The notes: generated by a model from the letters alone, not told the origin. A DNA stretch of 64,000 bases from Dermatemys mawii (GCA_007922305.1 ML677334.1:14766318-14830317); one strand, 5' to 3'. Positions 21,419 to 33,689 are shown, numbered from the stretch's first letter. Numbers and translations are program-made.

Positions 21419-24187
21419 GAGGAGATGGCAACATAAAGTTAAAATACAAATGATGGATGCCTCCAGCAGATTGTCTGTCTCAGTTCAGTACGCTTTCAAG
21501 CTTGAATACCCAGCAATTTGTTTGTGAACAAACTTCACCAAACAATGGAAGAATTAGAAGGAAATGCTGCAGGTGCAATACCTTTCTAATGTTTGTAATT
21601 TCCATGTTGTGTGATGAGTAAGGCGTTGAGTCTGCTTCCACTGAAGCAAAATTCCCATCAGCATCAATGGAAGCAGTGATAGATCCTTAATCCTCCCATC
21701 ACTGGAGAACGACTAGACAAGTATTATCATGCCATTTCACAAGTTCAGAATTCAGGCTACTGTCATTCCTCTCAGAGATGTTAGCTATTGCAGACTGTAA
21801 ACAAAGAGTGCTTGTTATAGATAATGTAATATCCATACATTTCTATCTGGAAGAACCAAGAAACTGCCAGCCTTTTATAGACAACCTAGCTAGCCAATTA
21901 CTCATTACATTTTGAGGGAAAGAGCATAATTCTAACTTTTAAAAAGCACTCCATTCTGTATTTATCTCTCTAAGAGAAGAAGCTGTCAGTGCTGATTGAA
22001 CAAAATTTTCTCTATTAGGCCTTGAATCATTAGTATGTAGCAGTGACTCTGGGGGGGAAAGAAAACAATATATTGCCTGTCTTATTCGGAGACTATATTT
22101 TAATGTACATATCCTCTTCTTTGATAAAGTTGCTAATTACGTATTCACTTAGTAGTCAGAACTTTTATATATTGTTCAGGAGGAAATGAGCAGTTTTTCA
22201 GAAGTATATTAGAGGTCCTTTGCTTTCCTTTAATATACTACCATGAAAAACATACCAGTAAAACATTAAGTAAATATTGCTCAAAGGGTCTGATTTAGGA
22301 AATCAAGCAGAGAATCTGTCTAGATTAAGGAAATTTACAAAAAGAAATTTCCCACCGGTCCCAAGACTTGTTCGGGTGAATAGTGGTAAAACTGACAGGA
22401 ACGCTAGAATACAAGGAACTTGCATCCAGAAGTGATTTTATTCCAATTTAGTTAAAGCTATTGAAATGCAAGTTTAACTGAAAGGGTGGTAACAGGTCTG
22501 ACTACTGGTCCCTTTTCATGGTCCCAACTAGTTTTAATACCAGTTTAGCTGATCTATTGTTGGAACCAGAAGGATTTTTTGCTTCTATATAGTCAACCAA
22601 TCTAGACATGGCCTAAATGTTAGAATTCCTACCTTCGCTTCAGATTTGAGTTATTGCTTGTTTGAAACCCTCACATTAAAATTATGTCTTTGAAAAATAT
22701 AACTTCTTGGGACATAGACTATGCAAAATGATCAACAGCTTTTAGGAAAGAAATAGAAAACCTCTCGAATGAGCCATGTTGCAGGTCACCAGAATAATTC
22801 CGAGCATCACATAGCTGAGTTTGGCAGACATAGTGTGGCAAAACAATGTCTGAGTGCCACTCCTGTGTTGCCATGTGTTTATTGAGGGGTGGGAGGGAGC
22901 AATGAAGTTATGCTAGTAGAGAATCTGGCTTTGAGAATTCATCCCCCAAAGAGAAGGAAGACCATAAATTATTGTTTCCACTCAATCACAAAGCTCAGGC
23001 TGTGCTAGATTGGTGTCACAATGTAATTACTTTGCAATATTAGAGTTGTCATGACAAGACTGGGTTTCACTATGCTTGGTAAATGAAACCTGAGCAAGAA
23101 TCTAATCATGTTCCCCACTTCTAACATGGTCCACTGTTTAACGGTAAGACAGATCTACTGTGGAATGGCTAGAGTGTTCAAAAGTGTGACAGTGTAGTAT
23201 GTGGTCTTTTACCTCTGTCTATATTTCAAACCCAGTTCAGTAGTGATCAAAAGTTACCAGCATCTGATTGCTGTCAGTAGCCTATATACAATAAGCTTGT
23301 TGATTTTTGGATCATTTCACTGCAGATATGTATTAGTCAAGAAAAAACAACACCATAACTGACCATGTTTTTTGGCAGACTTCACAAAACATTATTATCC
23401 CTGTCCTGGAGGTGTTCTGTCTAGGTCTAGGTTGAGAGATAACAACAAGCAGACTACAATGCTTCTGCCCACACCTCTACTCAAAATAATACTTAGCAAA
23501 AGCTTCTGGGTGGATTCATTATATTTATAGTTACCTTGATTGAACAGTGAATTCATCCCTGTCAATCTCAATGAGGTTTTACCTCAGCCCATAAAGGTTT
23601 CACCTAGCTCAGATACTTCCTTACCTTACCTAACTTACCGTATGACTTATTTTACATTGTGCCATATAGTGTAATCACTCTATCACATCCGCAGTAGTAC
23701 ATAACCTCTCGAACACCCGAGGGTCAAGATATTTATATATCATTAAGATGGTAACTGTATATTTAAATATACAGAATTTAAATAATTCTCAACATAAGGT
23801 ATTAAACATGCACCACTTTGCATTTTGCTTATAATTTTAGATAATTCATCTAAATATAGTTAATTACAGAGAAGATTTATTTTTGTTACAGGTGACATTT
23901 TCAAATAGTATGTTGCTCACATTGTTTCATAATATTATTTCAACTGTGCCTATTTTGGTACATCTCAGATCATACCACCTTTCTGGATTCTTGATGCCTA
24001 AACATTCCGTATTCATTAAACCCACAGTTGTATGCTAGCAGCATACATAGCATGATTGGATCAGTGTTAATGGCCAGCAGCTTCCTGATGCCTGAAGACC
24101 ACTACTTTCACCTGTGATTTGACTCTGCAACTCATGATCAACTGGACCTTACTTTTCTCCCTGTCATACTTTCATGGCTTTCCACCC
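21419..24187. other. About 2.8 kb without recognised gene
   Basis: A+T-rich unique-looking sequence. A small MITE-like remnant (AAATTCCCATCAGCATCAAT) lies near 21648. Otherwise no features and almost no open frame above 60 codons. Confidence 0.5.
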
Positions 24188-24318
24188 TAGGCCCTGATTC
24201 AGAAAAGCATTTAAACATGATCTTAACTTTCAGCATGTTCTTAAATGCTTTGTTGAATAGAGATGGACTTTAAGCACATGCTTAAAGTCAAGCAGGGCTT
24301 TGCTGAATCAGGGCCCTA
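24188..24318. mobile_element. 131-bp foldback MITE
   Basis: The left arm TAGGCCCTGATTCAGAAAAG and the right arm, backwards TAGGGCCCTGATTCAGCAAA, continue inward as AGCATTTAAACATG / AGCATGTGCTTAAA, so most of the element folds into one hairpin. No TSD seen. This structure is typical of short, very numerous vertebrate MITEs. Confidence 0.75.
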
Positions 24319-24954
24319 TGTAAAATGGTTATGAAAAGTTTGTGCTTTGTACTGGGACTTCAAATGCAAAGACAATACAGGTTTGCAAGAAGAAAAGTTC
24401 TGATTCAGAGGGAAAATAGTTTCCATTTATTTTCTGCTTTTGAGTACTACAGAACAAAAAATGGATAATAATCAAGAGATTATATTTTACAGACAGTATC
24501 ACAAAATTAGATTAAAGGGCATATTCTCCTCTCAGTGTATACGTAACTTCTGTTACTGCTAATGTGTGTTGCATGTCCTTTTTAGGAGAAGAAAACACCC
24601 ATTAGTTCTGTAGTTTAGATGGCTTTCATTTGTATGGTATATATTATCTGAATTTAATGATGCATTATGCTCAATAGTATTAATTGATATTTGAAGATAA
24701 TTAAGAATTCTAAAGATTCTACTCTATTTTAAAATAATATATTGTTAATAATGCCAGTCCTGCAGCTGCAGAATGATGGGAACTTTTACTGATTTTTAAA
24801 TAGGAGCTCTAGCCAGAGAATGGCTTTAGGATCAGGCCCAATATTTTGGACCAGATCCCTACAAGGTGACTAGCTCTTTCAGCCCTGGCTCATTGCGTCT
24901 TGTAGGATCTGCCAGTGTGATTGTTGTAGCCACCTGTATCTCATTTTAACATTT
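24319..24954. other. No gene seen
   Basis: A+T-rich sequence with nothing recognised. Confidence 0.5.
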
Positions 24955-25065
24955 TAGATTTAAAACTCTTAGAGGCAGGACTGTGATTGTATAGTGCTAG
25001 CACAATGCAGCTTGGGCTTCCAGCTGCCATTGCAATATAAACAATAAATCATATTAATAGTTGCT
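24955..25065 (+). repeat. Old dispersed repeat tail (GTGCTAGCACAATG motif)
   Basis: The order CTTAGAGGCAGGACTGTGAT, GTGCTAGCACAATGCAG, GCCATTGCAATATAAACAAT matches the tail I recognise from common amniote repeats ending in an AAT microsatellite. Family not named. Confidence 0.4.
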
Positions 25066-25262
25066 GAGAAACTGTAAGTGCATTTCTATTTGTCTATAAT
25101 AATAGTGGCTTGTTAGTGATAGTTTTGCCAGTTTCAGGAATTAGACTTACGTATTCTAATGAAAAAAGTTTGGATTAATCCCTTCCTGAGTTGCCATTCT
25201 TCACTAGAAATATTTTTGTTTTCTCTCTATGCATATAAATTACTATTAGTGATTCTAGTCTG

Positions 25263-25695
25263 AGGCCAGGTCTACACTGTGTGTGTGTGTGAACCTAAGA
25301 TACATAACTTCAGCTACGTGAATAGCGTAGTTGAAATCGATGTATCTTAGGTCAACTTACCTTGGCGTCCTCACAGAGTCGAGTCAACCACTGCTGCTCC
25401 CTCATCAACTCCGCTTCCACTTCTCGCGTAGGGTGACCAGATGTCCCAATTCCGTATAGGGACGGTCCTGATTTTGGGGTCTTTTTGTTATATAGGCTCC
25501 TATATGCCCTCTCCTCCCCCATCTTTATTTTTCACATTTGCTCTCCAGTCACCCTACCTCGCAGCCGTGGAGTTCCGGAGTTGATGGGGAGAGCGCTCGG
25601 GGATCGTTTTATCGTGTCTACACTAGACATGATAAATCGATCACCGATAGATCGATTACTACCCGCCGATCCGATGGGTAGTGTATGTGTACCCT
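25263..25695. mobile_element. DNA transposon-derived element, host of a nested MITE
   Basis: The left end AGGCCAGGTCTACACTGTG and the right end, backwards AGGGTACACATACACTACCC, are partly matching inverted ends. Inside are GATGTATCTTAGGTCAACTT, GGAGTTCCGGAGTTGATGGG and a CGAT-rich palindromic patch (ATAAATCGATCACCGATAGA). A second element (25439-25556) sits within it. CpG-rich text stands out from the flanks. Confidence 0.65.
25439..25556. mobile_element. Nested hAT-type MITE
   Basis: It starts TAGGGTGACCAGATGTCCC and ends CCAGTCACCCTA, the same family as 2339 and 15757. The word CTCGC lies just outside both ends (25433-25437 and 25558-25562), a partial TSD. It interrupts the 25263-25695 element between TTCCACTT and AGCCGTGG, so it is the younger of the two. 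Confidence 0.82.
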
Positions 25696-26317
25696 GAAAA
25701 GGGTCTGTTAAAACACAATCCGGTTTAGTCAACAGACCTATTATCTGTGTGAATTCAGAGTTGTATCCCTGACTTGTCACACAAATAAGTTTGTACTTCT
25801 ATTAGCAGTTTTCACAGAGCTAGCTGAGCTCTCCTTGCTGGACACTCACCAAAATTCTGTGTTTCAATAGAAATACTTAGTCCCTGAATGCTTCTAAGCC
25901 CACTGAGCCTGAGCAGTATGTGGGCACCGTCCCTGGTATCTGGCTAACTCAGGTTACAGACTATTTAGCACTTCTTGAAAGTGGGACCCTGTGGGACCCC
26001 ATGGTCCCACTGCCCTAGGCCCCAATCCCAGTGCTGAACTCCTCAAGTCTCGCCAGTAGCTTAAACACTCCATTTACTAGAGCTCTACACTATAGGTACT
26101 CCAGTTTTAGAGCTTCGTCCTTCAGGGACACATGCCAGCTATAGCAAGGAACTGCAGATTTTGCAAGCATTTCTGCATGTGCTCTTTATTCGTTGAGAAA
26201 GTAGAGTCTTATAGATCCTTGTAAAAATAATAAAATCTACCTGCAAAAGTACTCTGTCCAGAGTCCTCACCATTCTAATAGCCCTCTGTTTTGTTTGCAT
26301 TAGTGGTGTAGGTGTTG
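25696..26317. other. No gene seen
   Basis: Mixed composition. A short GGGACC direct repeat (gtgggaccctgtgggacccc) lies near 25980-26000. The minus open frame 26339-26139 has no known motif. Confidence 0.5.
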
Positions 26318-26445
26318 ATCCCAGAATATTAGATGACAAGGTGGGTAAGGTAATATATTTTACTGAACAAATTTAGATTCATGAAAAAAACAAGCTTTCA
26401 AGCTACACAGAGCTACACTTTTTTCAGGTCTGGAAAGATCTGTGG
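26318..26445 (-). mobile_element. Penelope-like element tail (lineage A), minus strand
   Basis: The plus strand reads GACAAGGTGGGTAAGGTAAT, then ACAAGCTTTCAAGCTACACA and TTTTCAGGTCTGGAAAG. This is the reverse complement of the tail of the 41.7-43.7 kb PLE (CCCAGCTTTAGGAAGAGCTC ... TGTCACCTCACCCACTTTGT). Only the last 128 bp are present. It carries a decayed CTGA...GAAA hairpin core. Confidence 0.75.
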
Positions 26446-28174
26446 TTTGGTCAGTCCATTCAGGGTCTCAACACCTTTCTCTCCTCCTGCTCTGCCTTCC
26501 AGTTTTCCCTCCCTGCCTTTGCAACAAGTTCTCTTCTGCTTGTTCAGATCCAGTAGTCAACAGCCCTTAGTTCAATGAGCATGTCCCATTTCAATAGTTT
26601 TCTACACCTTCCCTCCCCCTCCGCGCTTGTTTTCTGCCAGGGAATTTCAGTTGTTCCAGCCCTCCTTCCCTGCAGGTAAGCTGGGGAAGAACTTTAGGTT
26701 CCTTTAGGTTGGCTATTCTCATAAACATACATGTTGTTTTACTGTGGCCAGTATCTTTTAAGAGCCATTCAGGATTAAGTACTCTTTTGAATGCCCTGTA
26801 GTTACATCCAGACAGGGTTTGTGGTATATGGGATCAGTCCCTTCTAGGATATGGCTAATTGAATATACACTACGGGTTTGAGTTATATTTAGAGTTCATA
26901 AAAGAAATTAATCAGAATTCATAAATTCTACAGACAGATTGCCTAAACCTACACAGTGTGATACTTTCCATCTCAGCCTGTAAATGAGAATATATTCTGT
27001 TCCAATTGTTTTATTTTGATATATAAAGAGACAGAATACTTAGACTGTAACCATTCCCAATCAGTTGCAAAATTACAGTTGCCAGTTTTGCCTGAAGCAA
27101 GGAAGCTCAATAATAATAAAAAAAAATAGTAAGAATTTCCCTGGTCTCTGCCCACAACTCACCACACTAAATTCTTTCTCATGCCCAAAAGTCAGAGAGG
27201 ATTAGATAGGCTTCGAAGCATATCCTAAAGGTCAACAAACGTGTGTTATTTTGGACCAAAATTTCCTGAATGCAATGGATTTGCATAGGTGTCTCTGAAG
27301 GCATAAAATGAACGATATAGGGTTAAACAGATGTTATTGAGTAATTTATTTGGCCTTCAGAACCTTCATTATTGGTGGTGCTGAGGGAAAGTGGGGTGGA
27401 GAGGAGAAACACAGGTCAACTGCACCAAAAACAATTGTCTATTCACTTGGAATCCTAGCATATTTGACTCAGAAACTCCTGAGACATAATGCCATTTTGA
27501 TATTCACTTCTCAGAGCCAAGATTCACTTAAAAACATTTTAAAAAATCAGATTGCTCCCATTCTAAATAAAGTACTGATAGAATATTTAGAAATTACTTC
27601 TAAGTTATAAATAAATGCACAATAAGCAATGAGTTTGACCTGATACTGTTCTCACTGATGTTAATAGGATAATTCAACTGTAGTAATATCAGACCAAATA
27701 ATTTTTGGTTAATAAATTTAAAAAATCTGGATTAAATGGAAGTTTAGCACCTAAGAATTTCTCAGATTCTTATGAGACATTGAGCATAAATAACAGGTAG
27801 TCTCTTCCATTTTTCAAATTTCAAAGAATAAATAGCATTCCTATTTGTCAAATTCAAATACTGCTACTTAAAGAATAGTAACATATAGTTATAGATTTTT
27901 TATATATTTTTATGGAAATCTGCCCCTTAAACTGAATGGCCTATCTGAATTAATTTTTTTTTATAATATACCTGTCAAGACAGAATTGAAGCAGCGCTAA
28001 TACTGCAATTAACTAATAATTGTACTGATTTTTTCCTGTAAGTTTATGTACTTATTAACACTTCCTTACTAATTATGAAATTCTAAAATTTGGACCAGAA
28101 TCTCTTGCTTTTATCATCATTCCAATTTTAACGAATAAGAGTCCCATTTTATTATAATGTTGGTTATTCCATAC
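26446..28174. other. About 1.7 kb without recognised gene
   Basis: A+T-rich. Open frames at 26381-26578 and 27350-27610 have no recognised domain. T-rich runs lie near 27952. Confidence 0.5.
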
Positions 28175-28705
28175 TGTGATGCTTCTTGGGGAAACCTAAG
28201 GTTGTGAGACACTTTGCTACCACCTGCTCTTAGCATGAGGAAGTCTTTACTCCTGCAGCTTCAAGCACTCCCCTTTTTTGCCCTGGCAAGCTCTGCTTTC
28301 CCTCTGCTGGTTGGCAACTGGCATGCTCCAACTTCCAATCCTCAGAGCATCTCTGTGGAAATCCTTACTTACGGGATACTCTCAGAATGTGCAGATCCTC
28401 TATTCCCATAGGAACAGTACACCACAGTGTATCAGTTACATCGAAGGACACAGGTATGGTTAACTCACAGCACTTAAATTTGTTTATAGAGACAGGAAGT
28501 GTACGTTTATTAAATAAAGACAAGACATTCAAATGATAGCAAACAGAAATACAGTAACTCCTTGTTTAATGTTGTAGTTATGTTTTGATAAATGCTACTT
28601 TAAGCAAAATGATGTTAAGTGAATCCAGTTTTTCCATAAGAATTCATATAAATAGTGAGGATTAGGTTGCAGGGAAATTTTTTTCACCAGACAAAAGACA
28701 TATTG

Positions 28706-28718
28706 TGTGTGTGTATAT
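28706..28718 (+). repeat. (GT)n tract
   Basis: Short GT dinucleotide run followed by TATATATA inside the Tigger-like element. Confidence 0.8.
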
Positions 28719-29254
28719 ATAATATAATTTCACAGTTTTAAACAATTGAATACTGTACACAGCACTGATGATTGTGAAGCTTTAGTTGAGGTACTGGAGT
28801 CAGAGGGTGGGATATTTCCCAGGGAATGCCTTGCTGCTAAATGATGAATTCACACTCGGCTAAGCCCTCAAGTGTTAAACACGTTGTTAATGTAGCCTCA
28901 CACTCTCTATAAGGCAACATGGACGGAGGGAAGAGACACAATAGACACATGGCAGTGACTGTGAATATTCCCTGAGAAAATTGAATATGATGATGCACTC
29001 ACATTATTCCACTGGAATGCACCATTCCCTCCATTTTCCAAAGTGCGGTGGGGAGGTGCATGTGTGTGAGAGAGAGACAGACACAAACTGTGTGTGAGAG
29101 AGAGATGCATTGACCCTTTAAGTATGCTGATCCCACTCTAAATATATTGCCTTTTAAAACAGATCAGCAAGTTGAGACAACAGCTATTGCCAGCAACCTC
29201 CCTCTGTCCTGAGCCTGTCATGTCGTCCTCCTGCTCTGTGCAGATGGGTTACAG

Positions 29255-29275
29255 GAGGGGAGGGGAGGGGAGGGA
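29255..29275 (+). repeat. (GGGGA)n pentanucleotide repeat
   Basis: Four GGGGA-like units in the Tigger-like element; G-run spacing would allow four-stranded folding. Confidence 0.8.
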
Positions 29276-30264
29276 GCACGCTGATATCAGCAACCCTCTT
29301 TCCTCCCACCCCCTTCACAGCAAGCAGGAGGCTTCCAGGAGCAGCTCCAACACAGAGGGCAGAAGCAGCACACGGCAGTGGTGGAGGGGACACCTGAACT
29401 GTCTGGCATTTGATAACATGCTGGGTAGCTGCCACACAGGGAACTTAGGGGAGATGATAGAGGGGCTGCCGGCCCACCCTGGTGCCAAGCCCTTACCAGC
29501 TAGCTACAATGGACTGCTCTTCTTGCAAGCAGTGGACAATGCAAGCAGCTGCCAAACTATGTTATAAGGGAGCATTGTCCAAATGTAAAGGTGCATGTTC
29601 TCTAATAGATCAGTGATGTAACAATGAAACATAGTTAACTAGAACGACATTAAGTGAGGAGTCACTGTACTGGAAACAAGGCATTACATATAAAACAAAA
29701 ATGACAACATACTTTCTAGAGACTATACTTAACTAACAAGATGCCCTCTTATCTAATAAGGTACTGCGTACCCAAAAACCTTATCACAGCATTTTTTGCA
29801 CTCAGGATGTGTGTCTCATAAAAGGAATCCCTCAAGCTTATTGGCAGCTTGTCTACCCGGTTGAAAAATGCCAGGCTGTGTCTCTGCATCCCTATATATA
29901 TCATCAGTCCTCTGTACTTCACCTGTAAACAGAGTCCTGCTCCCTCCCCACTCCGGCCACCAAACTTCTTCTGTTCATCTCTTCCTGTTAATTTCTTCTC
30001 CTGAAATCCCTGCAATTGTTTCATTAACATTTGAATCAACATGCAAATAGACTTCAGTTGTAAGATACACAATGGTCAGCCAGGGAGATAAATGTCTCCT
30101 ACCTCCTGTCTAATGGAATGTCACCTCCTAGTGACCTGTTTGTTTAAAAAAACAATTTCTAGTATACAGATGTCTCCTTACGTATTATATGCATGTACAT
30201 TTCACAGGGAATATGATCATCAGTGAATATGAGACAGGATTTCAGTAGAAACCTTGCATGACAC

Positions 30265-30611
30265 TAGGGTAGCTAACTTTTAATCGTGCAAAACTGGACA
30301 CCCCCCACCCTGCCCCTGGGTAGCCAGGGAGGCTCCACACATTGCCTTCACATCCATAGCCACCGACCCCCCTGCAGCTCCCATTGATTCTGTTTCCTGG
30401 ACAAAGAGAGCTGTGGAGCTGCTGCAAAGGCCTGGCGGCTACATCCAGGAACCGAGTGGAGCTAGGGCAGGCAGGGAGCCTGCCTTAGCTGTGGGCCCCT
30501 GTTGCGCTGCCAACCACACTTTAACGGCTGAGACGGTGGTGCCAACTGGAGCTGCCAGTGTCACTTTTCGACTGGGTGTTCGAGCTGAAAACCAGACTCC
30601 TGGCAACCCTC
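30265..30611. mobile_element. hAT-type element with perfect 8-bp TSD in the LTR
   Basis: It starts TAGGGTAGCTAACTTTT, ends CTCCTGGCAACCCTC, and is flanked by CATGACAC on both sides (30257-30264 and 30612-30619). The termini match the TAGGGTTGCCAAC-type ends of a GC-rich reptile hAT family. Open frames on both strands at 30413-30678 are not transposase. Confidence 0.9.
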
Positions 30612-30703
30612 CATGACACACTTTGGGAAATGTAAATATCAGACCCAGGAGATCCCTGTAACTCTTATGCATCTCCATGCCGTCATGCGGTCCTTATGTC
30701 ACA

Positions 30704-31059
30704 CGTGCCCTCAGTGATAGTTATTGTCTTCTGCATTCTCCAAACAAGAAACAACTATTATGGAGACATATGAAAGTAGTGTATGGAGTGAAAATGAGTT
30801 CTCTTTCTTACTGAATAAGACTCCTTTGTGCACACAGTATGAGTGCTGCTCCATACCATAGCAACACATTTTATTTCTATAGGACTTAAAAGTTTTACAA
30901 ACATTAATTATGGCTTGCAACCCCCTTTTAAGATGCCATAGTTTGAATTAGTGCAATGAACTCTTCCTGAGGCTAAACTTGAAGGCAGATAAACAATGCT
31001 CAGCAGAGGCAGAATGTAGCAGCCAATATAATGGCAGTGTTTCCAGAAAGGAGCATGCT
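30704..31059. other. No gene seen
   Basis: Unique-looking sequence between the solo LTR and the L2-type remnant. Confidence 0.45.
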
Positions 31060-31265
31060 ACTCCTGTATTCTGTAGTCTGGACTGGCTGCCAATCTGTTT
31101 CTGGGTGCAAATCAAAGTAATAATTTTAAGCTCTAAACAGTTTGGTTTGGCGCTACCTTAGAGACTGCGTGTTTGCTCATCTGATATTGCAGCAAACTGA
31201 GATCCTCTAAAGCTTTCCTGGCAGCAACCGCTGAGCTTAAGTAAGGGAGTCGGGGGTTAGAGGGT
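31060..31265 (+). mobile_element. L2-type LINE remnant, RT C-terminal domain
   Basis: The plus strand reads LDWLP (31078-31092), then IKVIILSSKQFGL, then in other frames a YL-RL block and SWQQP. This order (LHWLPV..., FKILVLTYKAL.GLGP.YL) is conserved just after the RT domain of L2 and related LINEs. It is out of frame and stop-containing after 31159. A very old copy. Confidence 0.6.
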
Positions 31266-32578
31266 GCACCACACTGTGTTGTAAGGGACCTTCTGCTCCG
31301 CAGGTCAGACATAATCCAAATACAGTGGCTGCCTGTACACTGGTGGGGAGAGTTGAATATAAGTGAGGAGAAGGGGTGTTTTCAGCTTTGGCATAGTGGT
31401 AAGGTTTATGTGGACATTGCTGCTATATGACTTCCTTGAGGATTTTATGGATTGTGCATGTCCCGACAGTGCTAAAAAGGGAGACTTCCTAACTCTATGG
31501 TAATGATATCCATTTGTAAAATGGTTAAGTTGAAACACAAAAGTTGCCCAAACTGATCAGTGAATCAGTGCCAGAGCTTGGGAATAGACCTTCTGTGGTC
31601 TTGTCACGAGGCCTCCGCTATAACCACTAAACACATACTCCCTTTTAAGCACAAGGCTCTATAATTTCCTTTGCAGAAAAAACATTTCTGCAATGTATTG
31701 GTATGACGAAAACCTATTTGCAGACTGAAGGCACAATCAGAGGTTCAGAGGCACCCTGCTGTTCTCTTGCAGAATAGAATTGTGCTGGGCAAAGTATAAT
31801 TGAAAATGGAATTGAATCTGTAAAAGTAAACTATTAAAAGATATCAGAGATATAAATGTCCAGGACCATTAGCCCTATTTAAGGCATTCCTCACCACCAC
31901 TGCAGCTCAGTAGACAAAAATAGGGTTTAGAATTTATGAAGCAAGCAAATTTCCTTTATGCTCTCATTTAATGGTTAGAGCATACAATAACCGCACACAT
32001 TACTACTTGAGTGTTGTTAAGTTTAAAAAATTACTATTCTAACAATTGTGATATCTCCAGATAAGACAAATTCCAGAATAGAAAATATTTTAAAAGACAA
32101 TGGGAAGAGAGGAACCTGTAAAAGGACAAAAGTCTGCAAGTATTAAAAAGATGAGTCATATCATGTCTAGTTCCCTGCAAAATACATTTTGATCTGTGTG
32201 TCCGGTCTGGGTTCAGAGAATCTGAGAATGATAAAAACACTGTCTACTTATGGAGTGGAAGTGCCCTATACCACATTCAACAGTAATACATAATTCTAGT
32301 CAGCTCCTGAACATTCCTTTTGTGTGGCATACAAGGGGTGACTTATATGTATTAACACACATTAATTGTTTAATGATTGTTATAATCATTTGTATTGTGA
32401 TAGCAGCAGTTGTTCAGGAAATGGTTTGATGCAAAAACTCACTGGATGGACATGGTCCTTGTACCAAAGAGTTTATCATCTATGTTACTGCATTCTACTT
32501 TCCATGCAAGGACCAGACATGATTAGAACCTACATTTGTAGCAGTGTTGGCTTACAAAAGACCAGGGCAAGGATGAGA

Positions 32579-32609
<31 letters not shown>

Positions 32610-33689
32610 ATCACTGGGAGTCCTTTTTCATCAGACTCTCACATAATCTGTTTTAGCATCCGTCCTCCTCCCCACTCCAACACACTATATAAATTCAATC
32701 TTTAAAACACCATTGAACGTTCATCTTTTTCCAGTTTTCCCACAAAGTAATACAACACTTTATAACCACTCTTAGACCTCTGTATCCCTTGGGACTTGGG
32801 CTCATTCTATTTTACCACCTTCTTGATCAGGTTTCTAAACTGCAGAAAGAAAATAAAGCTTTTTCTTCCTTAAGATGTTCTAAGAGCTGCTAAAAAGTTG
32901 ACAATGAGAAGAAATATAACAATGCATCAGCAAATGCCAACAAGGCAAGGGAGACATTTTACTGAAGACTATGGTAATAAACCTATTGTAACAGTTTCAT
33001 ACAAAGTAAAATGGGTTACAATAATACATTCTCTTGTTATAACCCTAATGTGCTCCCACTGCTGGACACTAGTCAGATTGCTGTACTAGACTCATATATT
33101 GGGCCCATGTAGTGTTTCTCTGACTCCAAGCCTCTAGAGACACGCTCCAGGAGCAAATTCTGTATTTGACTCTTCTCTTGGCAGTGGAGAAACCATGGTC
33201 CAATGGCCAAGGTCCTAAAACTAGTGCCAGTTTTTCCATGCCTTCACAGGAGATATTGCATGCTCCAAGAGCTCCGCCAACACTGTGTTCCCACTGGTTT
33301 GCTGTTTCCTTCTTTAGGATTATCTGACAGTGTATGCAAATGACACACTGACTCTGCAAAGGGGTTTCTAAACACACACACTATAGTCATGGAGAACACA
33401 CAAGAGACCAACAGACCCAGGCAAAAAATAATAAACATCTGCATACAGTAACCCTCCCTCTCGTGACTTCATTAATCCACGAGCCCTTTGTGTTTTGGTC
33501 AGTCTCTTCAAGGTCCACTCCTCTTGCCCAGTTTTGCCTTTCTTGTGCTAGTGTTGAGAGTGCTGACAAGAGCAGACCTGAACAGGAAGGGAAGACTGTC
33601 CTGATCAGCCTCAAAGTCCACCTCAGATGACAAAGGTCTCCCACCAGGTGATCTGTTGCTTGGCTGCTGTCCACCTGACCCCCAGAATT
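31266..33689. other. About 2.4 kb without recognised gene; poly-T at 32582
   Basis: A+T-rich. It holds a 28-T run (32582-32609). Minus-strand frames 33377-33069, 33444-33244 and 33695-33387 overlap each other and have no recognised domains. Confidence 0.45.
32582..32609 (+). repeat. Poly-T run (28 T)
   Basis: Twenty-eight uninterrupted T residues. It may be the A-tail of a minus-strand retrocopy, but no repeat body was recognised next to it on the right. Confidence 0.9.

Larger units (their letters stand above)
28552..29667. mobile_element. Tigger/pogo-type non-autonomous element in the LTR
   Basis: It starts CAGTAACTCCTTGTTTAATG and ends CATTAAGTGAGGAGTCACTG, inverted termini, with TA on each side (28550-28551 and 29668-29669), the target of Tc1/mariner-superfamily transposases. 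Text such as CGACATTAAGTGAGGAG and TGCTACTTTAAGCAAAATGA is mirrored at both ends. The interior has GT-, GA- and GGGGA-rich tracts and no DDE transposase. Overlapping open frames at 29172-29567 and 29435-29184 are antisense shadows of each other and not genes. Confidence 0.85.
28175..30703 (-). mobile_element. Solo LTR (about 1.06 kb), split by two nested elements
   Basis: On the minus strand it begins TGTGACATAAGG (30703) and ends GAAGCATCACA (28175), the usual TG...CA LTR termini with a 5-bp TGTGA/TCACA inversion. In minus orientation a TATATATA box (29900-29893) precedes an AATAAA signal (28511-28506), as in a U3-R-U5 arrangement. The flanks CATAC and CGTGC match at 3 of 5 bases with transitions. 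A Tigger-like element (28552-29667) and a hAT element (30265-30611) are inserted. Removing both with their TSDs leaves about 1056 bp. No internal retroviral sequence adjoins it, so it probably formed by LTR-LTR recombination. Family (endogenous retrovirus versus other LTR class) is unproven. Confidence 0.6.

Noticed and set aside
25940..26010. Repeated GGGACC words as a possible regulatory array
   Set aside because: Only two or three units; no associated promoter or gene.
29172..29567. 131-codon frame resembling a small Ser/Cys-rich protein
   Set aside because: It lies wholly within the GC-rich interior of the Tigger-like element and is shadowed by an antisense frame.
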